From: Gracilaria vermiculophylla
Lineage: Eukaryota > Rhodophyta > Florideophyceae > Gracilariales > Gracilariaceae
Reading direction: 5' to 3'
Assembly: GCA_019155205.2 (NCBI GenBank)
Contig: JAHNZQ020000016.1
Coordinates: 1,249,749 to 1,312,591 of the forward strand
Length of the DNA: 62,843 nt
Numbering within the stretch: position 1 is the first letter of the stretch; each line of letters starts with the position of its first letter. Below, piece after piece: positions 11,037-20,777 of the stretch. The notes under the pieces were generated by a model. It did no database searches. It worked only from the letters and a program-made list of their open reading frames with translations, and was not told the origin of the DNA. Position numbers and translations under genes: made by a program.

Positions 11037-12632
11037 ATGAGGATAACTTCTTGGAATGTCAACGGTCTGAAAAGCATGCGACCTCTTGCTCCTCTATTCA
11101 AGAGTCTTGATTCTGATATAATATGCTTGCAGGAGACCAAAATGTCGGGGCCAGGAGACCCCGAGCTAGAAAGCGTAGCTTTTGTTGAAGGCTATGACTC
11201 CTTTTTCAGTATTTGCAAACAGAAGCGAGGGTATAGCGGGGTTGCAACATTTTGTCGAAAGAAGGTCGCCACACCTTACGATGCTGGTGAAGGGTTTTGC
11301 AACGCGGTAGGAGGCTCTGAGATTAATGGAACAGAATATGAAAATATCAAGTACTCCAAGGAAAACCGTAATGCTGAAGATGAACATGACCCGACAAAGT
11401 TTTTCGATTCTGAAACATTGGCAATTGTGAAAGACGAAGGTCGTTGCGTTATAACGGACCACGGATGTTTTGTTCTCATTAACGTGTATGTTCCGGCAGT
11501 GACTGTGACGGGCCGCGCTACGTTTAAGATACAATTTCTTCATGCGTTAGAAGCGAAAGTCAATGCCTTGCGAAGAATTGGACGTCGTGTAATTGTTGCG
11601 GGCGACTTCAACATTTGTCCTTCACTCAGAGATCGAGCAGAACCAGTACTACCAACTGCACTCAAAGAGTGGAATCAAAGTCCATCAAGACTATGGTTCA
11701 GAGCTTTATTGGAGAGAAACAATATGGTTGATTCCTTTCGAGAGCTGCATCCCCACGCGGACTCTGTCTACACATGTTGGTCCGAAGCCACAAAAAGCAG
11801 AGAAAATAACCACGGATCTCGAATTGACCTCATCGTAGCCAGTCGTGACTTTTTTGAGACAAGCATCGCTGAAGCGGCTGTTTGGTCCCACATCAAGGGG
11901 TCTGACCACTGTCCGGTCACTATTCGATTGCGACAGACAAACGAGACGAGAATCTGTGCAAAACGGTTGCCCTCGTTCTGTATACGGAATATGCCCAGAT
12001 TTGAGTTCAGGCAACAGTCACTTACCTCCATGCTCCCGAAACTAGAACCATCCAGACCATCATGCATCACAAAACATGCAAGATTACGTAGTAATATAAA
12101 TAAGGGTTTTGGAGGGCAAGCGAATCGCAACACGAGAAGAATCACTCAATCTCCAAAAAAGGGAAACGAGTTCCCGGCATATCGAAAACGAAAGGAACGG
12201 TACGCCCAAACTTCACTGTTAGCTTTTATGCAAGCGAAAGAGCACACACGACCATCCCATGGGGAAGAAACTACGAACTCTGTTCAATTAAGCAATGCAA
12301 GGGAATCGGTTTGCGAAAAGGATGGTGATATTTGTTTACATAACGGGGTTAATTCCAATCCAAGCAAAAAGGCAAGCAAGAATCAGCATGAGCGAGAACT
12401 TTTGAATCAACGAAAAGTCGCATCACAAGCTTGGCGTAAGCTGTTGAGTGGGCCGCCCCCAACACCACGTTGTCGTCATGGTGAGCTTTGTGTGTTGAAG
12501 AAAGTAAGTAAAAGTGGCGAAAACAGAGGCCGGACATTCTTCTCCTGCCGGTATCCAGCAGGGATTGGTAATGCAGCGAACTGTAACTTTTTTCAATGGG
12601 CTCCATTCAGAGCCGGGTTTGAACCGACATAA
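11037..12632 (+). CDS. APEX2: AP endonuclease 2 (exonuclease III family with zf-GRF domain)
   Basis: An intronless gene of 531 aa. Residues 1-300 form an exonuclease III/APE fold: SWNVNG (N7, N9), LQETK (E33), GDFN (D190, N192) and SDHCP (D290, H291) supply the metal-binding and catalytic residues. Residues ~470-531 form a zf-GRF domain with ligands C479, H481, C504 and C516 and the ending NCNFFQWA, the hallmark of APE2/Apn2 rather than APE1. A QQSLTSML stretch in the linker resembles a weak PCNA-interacting box. APE2 processes abasic sites and 3'-blocked ends and helps signal through single-strand DNA. The gene ends 85 bp from the end of the convergent gene 12718-14604. Confidence 0.93.
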   Translation: MRITSWNVNGLKSMRPLAPLFKSLDSDIICLQETKMSGPGDPELESVAFVEGYDSFFSICKQKRGYSGVATFCRKKVATPYDAGEGFCNAVGGSEINGTEYENIKYSKENRNAEDEHDPTKFFDSETLAIVKDEGRCVITDHGCFVLINVYVPAVTVTGRATFKIQFLHALEAKVNALRRIGRRVIVAGDFNICPSLRDRAEPVLPTALKEWNQSPSRLWFRALLERNNMVDSFRELHPHADSVYTCWSEATKSRENNHGSRIDLIVASRDFFETSIAEAAVWSHIKGSDHCPVTIRLRQTNETRICAKRLPSFCIRNMPRFEFRQQSLTSMLPKLEPSRPSCITKHARLRSNINKGFGGQANRNTRRITQSPKKGNEFPAYRKRKERYAQTSLLAFMQAKEHTRPSHGEETTNSVQLSNARESVCEKDGDICLHNGVNSNPSKKASKNQHERELLNQRKVASQAWRKLLSGPPPTPRCRHGELCVLKKVSKSGENRGRTFFSCRYPAGIGNAANCNFFQWAPFRAGFEPT

Positions 12633-12717
12633 GCCGGAAACAGGCCCGGTATCAAAAGTTCAGACCAGTCACTCAAAGCTATCGACGATAAGGTTGTCCA
12701 CCTTTGTATAACTCACA

Positions 12718-14604
12718 TTAGGGACGGAATGGTGCTGCATGTGGATAGCGGGGCGGGGGCGAATTCGGATTCGTCATCCTATCTGGAATATTCATTCGGT
12801 TGGGTCCCAGAGTATAATCTCTCTCTGGATGACTACGAAACAACTGTTGGTTTTGAGGATGATAGTAATTGCTAGAGTTCATATAGCGCGGAGGAGGAGG
12901 GCGACGATAGTCAGCTGGGGGGGGCAGAGGTGATCGAAACTCTGCATCATTTGGAGGAGCCAAAGGCATGTCCATGGGATGTGGAGGAGGCCTGTAGCTG
13001 GGCATATCTCCTCCGTTTTCATAGAATCGTTGTGGGGGTGGGTTCGGTGGATAGTAGTCCTCGCGATAACCGCGGAAGATAGTCTCTCTTCCAGGATGGA
13101 AAGGATGAGCGACAGGAACGTCAAGATGAGGTCGGGAGTCTTCGTATGGGTAATGTCGCTGGCGCTCACTGCGCTCTGGACCCGGCGGGTAGTGAGGACG
13201 ATGATATGAATTACGGTCATCAAACATTTGTCGATCATTCAGACGAGATGAGTAAGAGGCACTTGGGTATCCTTGGTGGGGCCCATACAATGAATGATTG
13301 GAATGTGGGCGTCCATCAGTCGGGTGTGAATGATAATCATATTGATGACGACCAGAACGTTCTTCAAATCGGGGTTGGACATGTTCGGATTGCTGTCGAT
13401 GGTCGATGTTTGTGTGATTGGCGGCATCTTGTGGTCTTTCTCTTTCATGTTCAGTCCCCGGAGCGCTCGAGTTCTTCTCTGTCTCGTCTTGTATGTGCGC
13501 TGCTCTACTCGTATTATTCCTTTCCTCCCCGGAGTTCGCTTGGTCAATTTCTTCTTCACCGCTCCCTGCGTCGCGTCCTTTCTGTATGGGCCCTTTTCGT
13601 CGTTTCTCGTTACGTTTTTTCTTGTTTTCGAGACGAGCGCGTTTCCTTCGAAGAGCTTCTTCTGCTTGCTCTTGTTTCTTTCTCTCCCTCTCCTGCCGCT
13701 TTTTGGTTCTTTCATAAAACGTATCATTCGCGGGAACTATTTCTTCCTGGGTTGTATCTTCAATAGAACGGTGTCTCTCTTGATCCCTGTACTCCTCTAA
13801 ACGCTTAATCTTGTGAATTTTGTTGATGACCTTGTCGAGATCGTTCTTCCTTAAAAGCTTATCCTTCTGAATCTTCCATTGCTCATCTGTCAGTCCTTCG
13901 GGTCTCTGAGGACCATTGTCTTCCGATTGATTGTCTTCGACACCTGCAGAGTTTTCGCCGTTGATCCTCATTCTTGACATATTTCTTGTCGCTACAGAAT
14001 TACGCCTTCCCGCAGCGAAGAGTGGAAGCGAATTGCGTGTAACCACAGGTTTATTCGCATCTCGATGCAGATGCGGACCCATAGGTTTGCGCCCAAGCGA
14101 GAAGGTATCGTTTATTGACGGACCTTGCGGAGCTCTGCGCGGCTTAGAGGAGCTGACAAACGGCTGGGCGTTTGGTTTTGGGGGAGCTTCTTCGAGCCCA
14201 AGCTCGACTTTATAAGGAAGGTTGGGTTCGACACCAGTGGCGAGGGCGCAGTTCGTGATGACTTTTGCCTTGAGAAAGGGGGTTTCCGCTTGTTTGCTGG
14301 CATGCATGTCAAACGCGCGAAGATAGAGAGGGGTTATGCTGACGGGATTTTGCTCTATAATACGGTGATGCACAGAACTGTGGAGATCTACAGACTCTTC
14401 GAGAAGGGGCATGGGCTCATGGAGGAAAGAGGCTGCTGCTGCTCTACCCCACTCCGATAAGTCTGTAGCAGCTTGTTTCAGAAACGAATGCAGCTCCCCA
14501 CTAGGGCGAGTTAAGACTGCGTCGCATATGTGCTTGCCATGTTGCGATTCAGGCCGAGAGTGGATGTTATCCGCAGGCTGTTCGGAAGACGGCGCTTCGC
14601 TCAT
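12718..14604 (-). CDS. Unknown Arg/His/Pro-rich protein with a charged coiled coil
   Basis: A single 628-codon frame starting at an ATG at 14604. I do not recognise the family. Residues ~235-345 are strongly charged and probably helical: GLTDEQWKIQKDKLLRKNDL followed by KKRQERERKKQEQAEEALRR and a KR-rich, NLS-like tract. The C-terminal ~200 residues are low in hydrophobics and rich in His, Arg, Tyr, Pro and Ser, with PPP clusters, typical of disordered RNA-associated or nuclear proteins. The frame is the only long one on this strand and its codon pattern is coherent, so it is likely a true gene. A nuclear, RNA- or chromatin-related role is only a guess. It is tail-to-tail with APE2. Confidence 0.75.
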   Translation of the reverse strand: MSEAPSSEQPADNIHSRPESQHGKHICDAVLTRPSGELHSFLKQAATDLSEWGRAAAASFLHEPMPLLEESVDLHSSVHHRIIEQNPVSITPLYLRAFDMHASKQAETPFLKAKVITNCALATGVEPNLPYKVELGLEEAPPKPNAQPFVSSSKPRRAPQGPSINDTFSLGRKPMGPHLHRDANKPVVTRNSLPLFAAGRRNSVATRNMSRMRINGENSAGVEDNQSEDNGPQRPEGLTDEQWKIQKDKLLRKNDLDKVINKIHKIKRLEEYRDQERHRSIEDTTQEEIVPANDTFYERTKKRQERERKKQEQAEEALRRKRARLENKKKRNEKRRKGPIQKGRDAGSGEEEIDQANSGEERNNTSRAAHIQDETEKNSSAPGTEHERERPQDAANHTNIDHRQQSEHVQPRFEERSGRHQYDYHSHPTDGRPHSNHSLYGPHQGYPSASYSSRLNDRQMFDDRNSYHRPHYPPGPERSERQRHYPYEDSRPHLDVPVAHPFHPGRETIFRGYREDYYPPNPPPQRFYENGGDMPSYRPPPHPMDMPLAPPNDAEFRSPLPPPADYRRPPPPRYMNSSNYYHPQNQQLFRSHPERDYTLGPNRMNIPDRMTNPNSPPPRYPHAAPFRP

Positions 14605-15491
14605 GACGCGCTCGGTGTGGATTGAATACCTTGAAAGCCAGGCTTGGTGCTCTAACCTGTACGCGAGTAAAGAATTGGAGAGTTCGCTTAATTAATAGAG
14701 GGGACGGAAGTCGCCCAGTAGCATTTCCGGAGAAAGCTGCTGCCCTTTGCAAGCAGTCAACAACCTTCAACTAAACCCGCAAACGCAGCTCGGCAAGTAG
14801 AGGGTATGGCAGCCCAAAGCCTATCTTGGGCCGGAGAGAAAAGGAAAAGGACTACGCGCAAGGACGCAGTGCCTGGTTGCCTCTGAACAAATGATTGCGT
14901 TGGTTGGAATGGAAGCGGGCTCGGTGATCCTGGAGCAGCGGCAGAGATGGCCCGCTGGAGCCAAGCGCGCGAAATAACCAAACGGTCAACGCTGAGGGTC
15001 ACAACGTTGAGGTAGGCTTCCCGAAATGGCAGCACGGCGGTTACGGCGGCCTCAGTTCGTGTGTGGCACGTTGTACGTTAGGCCAGCTGCTCTGCCACGG
15101 CGCCTAAGGCACATTTTTTCTAATTTCAAAATCGTTTGCCTGTTTTTTCTGTGTGTTGCTTTGCGGTCGTGGTCTTGGCTTATCCGTCTAGAGCTGTGTC
15201 TGTTTTATCTCCATCTTGATAGTGTCGGTGCCGGGCGTCATGAGCTACTAGTGTTGGTGCATCTCCGTGTGGAGCTGCCAGTGTTGGTGCTTCTCCGTGT
15301 GGAGCTGCCAGTGTTGAGCCTTCTCCGTGTGGAACTGCCAGTGTCGGTGCTGCTGTATATGACGTTGCAAGAGGTGCTTGTGCTTAGCAACCTTTGTAAG
15401 TTAAGGTTTATGCGTTTTGCTTTTGCCTATTTTAATGCTATTAGTAGCTGATGCCATTACAACTGTTGACTAGATTTTGCACATACTTTAT
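14605..15491. other. Intergenic with tandem repeat
   Basis: Apart from the 30-bp tandem repeat described separately, no gene is supported. An ATG-started frame at 15026-15451 is explained by the repeat, whose 30-bp period keeps the frame open and gives an artificial VELPVLVLLR periodicity. Confidence 0.4.
15251..15355. repeat. 30-bp tandem repeat (about 3.5 copies)
   Basis: Units begin at 15251, 15281, 15311 and 15341, each starting gtgttggtgc or a close variant and continuing ttctccgtgt ggagctgcca. A degenerate extra copy may lie just upstream (15221-15250). It is a minisatellite in an intergenic region. Confidence 0.85.
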
Positions 15492-16691
15492 GTACCATCG
15501 TTTCAAAAAGATATGTACACCGTCTTTTTTCTAGTAAAAATGGCTCGAGGCCCGCCACTTTCCAAGCATAAATAGCTTCAAATCATTAAGTTAAACGCAA
15601 AGTCTTTTCTAACTGTCCTATAGCTAAACCATTAAAGCGTTCTAGGGTCATAATTGCTATTTTTCTCAAAAACCCGACTCTATATGGCTTAAAACGATTT
15701 CCGGAACGCCCAAAGAAACTCAGCCCAGCCGATAAGATAGAATTTAAAAAACAATTATGCAGAGGAGAAGTATCTTGTAAACAAATTAGATTTAATTTCA
15801 ATCTCATCGTTTCTAAATCTATTATATGCAAGCAAATAAAACGTACAAATTTATTTAAATATATAAAAGTTAAGAAAACTTTCTTTCTCTAAGACCATCA
15901 CAAGCAACTCAAGGTTAGATGGTGTTCTGGAAAAGCCTACTGGAGAAAAGAATAAAAAAATGTTATTCTTACTATTGAACAAAAGTTCAATTTAGATGGA
16001 CCACATTGCTATAAATATTATTGGCACGATGTTTGCTAAGAGTGTCATGAATTGTATACTAGGCATTCAGGTGGAGGCTCTGTGACAGTCTGGGCGGGCA
16101 TTTATTAAACAGGTGTCACTGAAATTGCATTTATTGAAACAACCATGAACGCGGAAAAGTACAAAAAAAGTTCTATATAATTATTTGCTGCATTTTAGTT
16201 TAAGTTTCCATGAATAAAATTTTGTTTTCCAACAGGATAATGCGCCTGTACATATTTCATCTTTAATCAAAAATTGGCTACAGGAGTCTGAAGTATCTGT
16301 TATAGAGTAGCCGGCGCGCTCACAAAATTGGAACCCAGTTGAAAACGTTTAGGGACTGCTGGTGAGGATGTTTTATGCGCATGGAAGGCAATTTAAGACA
16401 GTTTTTGAACTCAAAAACTATATTAAAAATTGATGGAAATCTAGAACACTTTTAACTGGAGAAAAGTACATCAGTTCGATGCCAAAACGTTGCATTAGCG
16501 TTATACAGCAAAAAGGATGCAAAATATACTATTGAGCGTCGCGCAGTAAAGATTTGTTATTGATGATCATATGTTTTTGAAACGTTTTTTTGACTACTTT
16601 TTTCTTAAACCTATTTTTGTAGGCGTACAGTATAGATTTGGTAGTTTTTTGAGATTTCACAGCATGTCGTATGTTTTTGAAACAGTCTGTA
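15492..16691 (+). mobile_element. Tc1/mariner-type transposon, near full length, inactive (copy 2)
   Basis: About 1.2 kb between imperfect terminal inverted repeats: the left end taccatcgtttcaaaaag matches the reverse complement of the right end at 16662-16691 (tacagactgtttcaaaaac), both abutting TA. Internal fragments read as a transposase: KFNLDGPHCYKYYWHD near 15988, GGGSVTVWAG near 16072, FQQDNAPVHIS near 16228 and NWNPVENV near 16330. The position of the first catalytic Asp (normally in SDE) reads TIE, and stop codons break the frame, so it cannot be autonomous. Its 3' part is very similar to copy 1 at the window start. Confidence 0.85.
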
Positions 16692-17041
16692 TTTGACGGT
16701 TCAGCCGCTACATTAACGTCCGGCAACGTCTTTTTCGCATACTTCGCACGCCTCCACCGCTTAAGCATTAGTTGTGTTCATTACAGAGGATGGACGTTAG
16801 AGACTTCGGGTGAACACTCTCCTTCACTCTTCCGAAGAATGCAACTAAATTAAGTTGGTAAACATCTGCATTTATTGTAAGCAAGCTTTGATTTGAATGT
16901 CCAGGGGGTCAATGCCCGAACGATGAGTTTCACTCGGTCTTTATTGAGGTCCCAGAGAACTACCTCCAAAATGCGTATAGAGTAAACTCAACATCAATTG
17001 TCACAGGGGAACGCATGAAAAAAGTGTAGACAATTTCAGTC
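16692..17041. other. Intergenic, nothing recognised
   Basis: 350 bp between the transposon and the 3' end of the minus-strand gene 17042-17623; no feature supported. Confidence 0.4.
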
Positions 17042-17623
17042 TCAATCTTGGTCGAGACTTTTTATAAACTCCATGTACTCCCTCTGTTCGTCGGTGAGAC
17101 CATCGCCACCCTCCGCAGCATGTTCCGCAAGTGCTTGTTGAACCTCATCGGACTCTAGAACACTCTTTGCTGCACCCATCCAAAACTCTGTTTCCTTGCG
17201 TGGGTCTCGTCCAAACGCATCCTTGAAAGGCAGCCTATGTCAGCAGTAGAAAGCATATTTTTAAGACAAATAATAACATACCGTATGCGAGTCTGGATCA
17301 AATCGATACTTGAAACGTCTTCCCTCAGAGCCTTGCTCTGCATTGCCTTCAGAGTCCGTATCTTTTTGGTTTTCATTAGGTTCGATGCTCAAGATCACTC
17401 GCCTCGTTTGTGTCGCGACGCGAAATTCTCGATGACCTCGTCCACTCTTCATGAGACCTATTGACCATTTGGAGCCAATCATTATCGGTCTTGAGAAGGG
17501 ACTGACAAAAGCTTCCCTGGGCGAGCAAACATAATCCCCGTCTTGGAAATTTAACTTATGACGCATCGATGCTTCATTGAACATTACAGGCTGAGATTTC
17601 GTCAACCACTTGGAGAGTGACAT
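17042..17623 (-). CDS. Unknown 173-aa protein, two exons
   Basis: Exons 17623-17282 and 17221-17042 are separated by a 60-bp GT-AG intron (17222-17281, phase 0), giving 173 aa. The downstream exon is supported by a coherent, acidic, helix-prone C-terminus (DAFGRDPRKETEFWMGAAK, then LTDEQREYMEFIKSLDQD to the stop at 17042-17044). The N-terminal half begins MSLSKWLTKSQPVMFNEAS and contains a basic segment. I do not recognise the family, and no signal peptide or membrane segment is visible. The join is inferred from splice consensus and protein composition and could be off by one acceptor. Confidence 0.6.
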
Positions 17624-18168
17624 GGCTCCTCACACAACTAACCCGCATTAGTTTCGCGTTGAAATATGTGCTAAAATTTATGAGGGGCCTGCCTGAAAGT
17701 TTGGTAGAAGGTGAGTAAAGCAACGAGTTTGGTCTGATAGCTGGCTTGCCAAAGCAGTACCAAAGGGGTCACTACCCCTTACCTTGAGCAGTTACAGAAT
17801 TTGCATGGGAATAAAGCACAAGACATTGCGCTATGGTCTACAAATCCTTGAAGGCATATCTTGGAGCGAGGGCAGAAATCGGCTGCCATTTGAAAATGCG
17901 CGCCTTGTCAGCAACTGTTTGGAGATTAAGACTAATAAAATGTGCGCTTGTTGCCAATCGTGTCGTTCAGATCATTGCAAAAATCTTTTTCCGAGGTGCT
18001 TGCGAAAATTTGACAAGTACGAAGGGAGAAACCCTTGTCAACGGACTAGGCTATCCGGGGGTCTGAGGATAATATTGTCTCCTCTGGACCCCAGGGGATC
18101 CCAGCGGAAAGGCTCGTGCTTCGACAAGCTTCTCTTCGCAGTAGGAAAACTGTTCACATGAATGCGTC
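17624..18168. other. Divergent intergenic region
   Basis: Lies between the starts of the minus-strand gene at 17623 and the RnpA-like gene at 18169, so it likely carries both promoters. An overlapping frame 17784-18161 has no domain. Confidence 0.4.
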
Positions 18169-18900
18169 ATGGAGAGTTTCATAACACCATTAATTTCAAT
18201 TCCAAGGCGTCGTCCAATCGCCTGTTGCGAGAAATCTAGACCAGCTGCTCGCCGTCTGAGTCTCCCAACTTTTAGGGAACGACGATACTTGCAAGAAATG
18301 CACATCGAGCGCGCGAAAGGGAGACCAACTAAGTTTGCATCTATGGAGACTTTCAATCTTTTGGTGTGGCCATTGACAGTGACAAAACCGCAAGATGATA
18401 GGTTTGCGTATTCGTTTGCCAAGTTTATGAAGAAAACGGACGAGATATGCAATATTGAAAATGACAGGCTTGAGCTCGGCCACGGACATGCCACAAACCT
18501 CTCGTTGATGGAAAAAATTGAAGACTCATATCTTGATGAGCATGAATGTTTACAAGACGTTGAAGATGGTGGTGACCCAGAGCTCAGACCCCAGCCGATT
18601 CATTTTGATATCCCTAAATGGGCATATGTAGTCCGTGCCAGGGCTCCAAAGAACGTCTTAGGGAAACGTGCTGTTCAACGTAATCGCGCCAAAAGACGAA
18701 TACGGGCCGCTGCAGCACAGATCATGCCCAACCACGCAAATCGAGGATATGAATACATTTTCTCTGCCTTCCCCGAGAGCTTGACCTCTCCGTTTTCAGT
18801 GATTCTGGAAGACGTTGAACAGTCCTTGCGCAAGACGCACTTGTGGGCGGACCACTTATCAGAGGAAGAGCTCCGGAGAACATTGTATTGCAAACGCTAA
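18169..18900 (+). CDS. rnpA: Bacterial-type RNase P protein component (RnpA-like), probably plastid-targeted
   Basis: An intronless frame of 243 aa. The C-terminal ~95 residues look like bacterial RnpA: GKRAVQRNRAKRRIR at residues 165-179 holds the RNR motif (R171, N172, R173, followed by KRR), preceded by a strand WAYVVRARAPKNVLGK that corresponds to the VSKKVGxA strand. It is followed by GYEYIFSAFPESL and an amphipathic helix VILEDVEQSLRK, as at the end of RnpA. In bacteria this small basic protein binds RNase P RNA and helps cleave 5' leaders of pre-tRNAs. The N-terminal ~60 residues are Arg/Ser/Pro-rich and could be an organelle leader; between them lies an acidic insertion of about 60 residues absent from bacterial RnpA. 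A plastid RNase P function is inference. Confidence 0.68.
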   Translation: MESFITPLISIPRRRPIACCEKSRPAARRLSLPTFRERRYLQEMHIERAKGRPTKFASMETFNLLVWPLTVTKPQDDRFAYSFAKFMKKTDEICNIENDRLELGHGHATNLSLMEKIEDSYLDEHECLQDVEDGGDPELRPQPIHFDIPKWAYVVRARAPKNVLGKRAVQRNRAKRRIRAAAAQIMPNHANRGYEYIFSAFPESLTSPFSVILEDVEQSLRKTHLWADHLSEEELRRTLYCKR

Positions 18901-19238
18901 GATCACCATTAACGTAATTGTTATGGAGAACTGATTACGTGCAATAGTGCTCTCGTGTAGCATTCCAAAATGTGTTCTATCTTGGATATCAGTTGGATCG
19001 TTTTGAGAAGCAAGACTCGAAATAGTCTACAAACAGTCCAAAATCAGCGTATGAGAGCGCTATTCCGAACGAGCCTTCGCTTCCATGAGTGTGGAGTTGT
19101 CAAAGATCCATAGGTAGAGCTCATTGTAGGGATCGTGAAGTATTATCTTCATATGAATCAAAAGTCCTGAGGGTGATTGTTTGTCATGAAACCCGGGTTC
19201 CCATTCAATGCTTGAGACGCCGAATGTCTGGAAGCGTA
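18901..19238. other. Short convergent intergenic region
   Basis: The 3' flanks of the RnpA-like gene (plus) and the aminopeptidase gene (minus); nothing else seen. Confidence 0.4.
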
Positions 19239-20777
19239 CTAAGCAGACCCCACCAATGCCTCGACATCAGCCACCTCCTTCACTACATCTTTGGAAAGCA
19301 CTTCCGGAGATTGCATGGGACTTCCAACGACAACATCATCTTCAATGCGCATTCCAATGCCTCTGTAGTGGACAGGTGCGGATATATCGTCAGCCCGGCA
19401 GTACAATCCTGGTTCAATAGTGATGACCATGTTCTCTTTCAAAGGGGTCGACTTCGGCACATGATGTGTATCATGGACATCCATGCCAAGATAGTGCCCG
19501 ATAGCGTGCGGAAAGTACTTTGAGTATTCTCCAGTTGTTACAGCACTTTCCAACGTATGCCCTTTCATGAAACCAAGTTGCATTAATCCATCCGTTAAGC
19601 GCCGCACAGCGTACAAATGAATCGTGTCCAAGGACACTGGATTTCCTTCAACACTCTTGTCTTCCTTGGCAAGTGAAATACATGCCTTTTGAACATCCAA
19701 AACTAGTTCATACATGTCTCTCTGAGGCGCAGAAAATGAACCAGACACAGGCCATGAACGAGAAACATCCGAACAATATCCGTGCAGTTCACATCCCGCA
19801 TCTACCATCACAAAATCTCCACTGCTTGCAATACTGTTATTCGCCATATAATGCAATATAGTACTATTGGAGCCACTTGCCACAACAGATGGAAACGCCA
19901 TACGAAATGAACCGCGAGCTTTGCAGTTGTACTCGATAGTGGCTTCGATCAGCTTTTCTTGTATTGATTTCTTAGTCCCGTTTAGTTTTGTCTTCGCCAT
20001 GGCATCTGTCAGTGCAGAAGATATGGTCTTTGCTGCGTGTCTCAAGAGGTCAAGTTCAGCTCCAGATTTTACCACTCTGTGCACGTTAACAAACGATTTT
20101 GGGGTTTTCTCCATAGACCATTTAGAAACGAGAGCCCTCTGATCCTCGGTTGCAAGTCGTTGAAGGATGGATGTTATCGTTGGATTTATAGAAGGTTCAA
20201 AATGAAAAGATTGCATCTTGGGTAACACTTGCGATACATATTCCGAGAGCTCTTTAGTCATTTGTACGTGATCGACCCCAAAATAAGCACGAACCTCATT
20301 TCCTGTACCGCACAAGGGACCTTCCCAAACTTCACGAGATTGATCTCGTGGTTCCACAAAAAGAATGTATCGAACTTGTTCATCAAAACGTTCTGCTACC
20401 AAAATTGCACCCGGTTCTGTTATTCCGCACAAATACATGAGATCCGTATTATGATGGTACAAGTATGGAACATCCTCTGACATGAACATCTGTGGATTGG
20501 AGGGAAACACGGTGATTGAATCATTCGGCAGATGTTCAGCCATTCTTGCTCGACGTTCCATGTATTCAACTCGAGTAATTCCTGGCGTAACTTCATCAGA
20601 AGACATAAGGTGAGCGTGTGTGTATGACGTGGGCTGCGACAGTGGTCGTTCTATACAAAAACTGCCCTTACGTGGACTCGGAACTGTTGTGGAATCATAG
20701 GTGCGCATCCCGCGCCATACTCGCCATGCGTAACATGGCAATTTGCGTCGGGATAGTATCCTAGTGAAATATGACAT
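19239..20777 (-). CDS. ICP55: Mitochondrial-type Xaa-Pro aminopeptidase (XPNPEP3/ICP55-like)
   Basis: An intronless gene of 512 aa starting at an ATG at 20777. The pita-bread metallopeptidase core carries the five dinuclear-metal ligands: D326 (VDAG), D337 (CSDVSR), H428 (AIGHYLGMDVHD), E455 (ITIEPG) and E479 (MRIEDDV). The N-terminal AMP_N domain (ITRVEYMERRARM, YHHNTDLMYLCGI) is typical of proteobacterial AMPP and eukaryotic XPNPEP3/ICP55. The first ~35 residues are Arg-rich without acidic residues, consistent with mitochondrial import. ICP55 trims one N-terminal residue from imported mitochondrial proteins after presequence cleavage; this role is from the family. Confidence 0.92.
   Translation of the reverse strand: MSYFTRILSRRKLPCYAWRVWRGMRTYDSTTVPSPRKGSFCIERPLSQPTSYTHAHLMSSDEVTPGITRVEYMERRARMAEHLPNDSITVFPSNPQMFMSEDVPYLYHHNTDLMYLCGITEPGAILVAERFDEQVRYILFVEPRDQSREVWEGPLCGTGNEVRAYFGVDHVQMTKELSEYVSQVLPKMQSFHFEPSINPTITSILQRLATEDQRALVSKWSMEKTPKSFVNVHRVVKSGAELDLLRHAAKTISSALTDAMAKTKLNGTKKSIQEKLIEATIEYNCKARGSFRMAFPSVVASGSNSTILHYMANNSIASSGDFVMVDAGCELHGYCSDVSRSWPVSGSFSAPQRDMYELVLDVQKACISLAKEDKSVEGNPVSLDTIHLYAVRRLTDGLMQLGFMKGHTLESAVTTGEYSKYFPHAIGHYLGMDVHDTHHVPKSTPLKENMVITIEPGLYCRADDISAPVHYRGIGMRIEDDVVVGSPMQSPEVLSKDVVKEVADVEALVGSA

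Noticed and set aside
10718..11038. Minus-strand 106-codon ORF whose ATG overlaps the APE2 ATG in a CATG palindrome, faintly like ribosomal protein bS18
   Set aside because: The similarity is limited to a few residues around an HQ pair, the basic residues of bS18 are missing, and both transcripts would need 5' UTRs inside each other's coding sequence. Most likely chance.
15026..15451. Leu/Val-rich 141-codon ORF
   Set aside because: Its regular pattern comes from the 30-bp tandem repeat, and the flanks have no coding signature.
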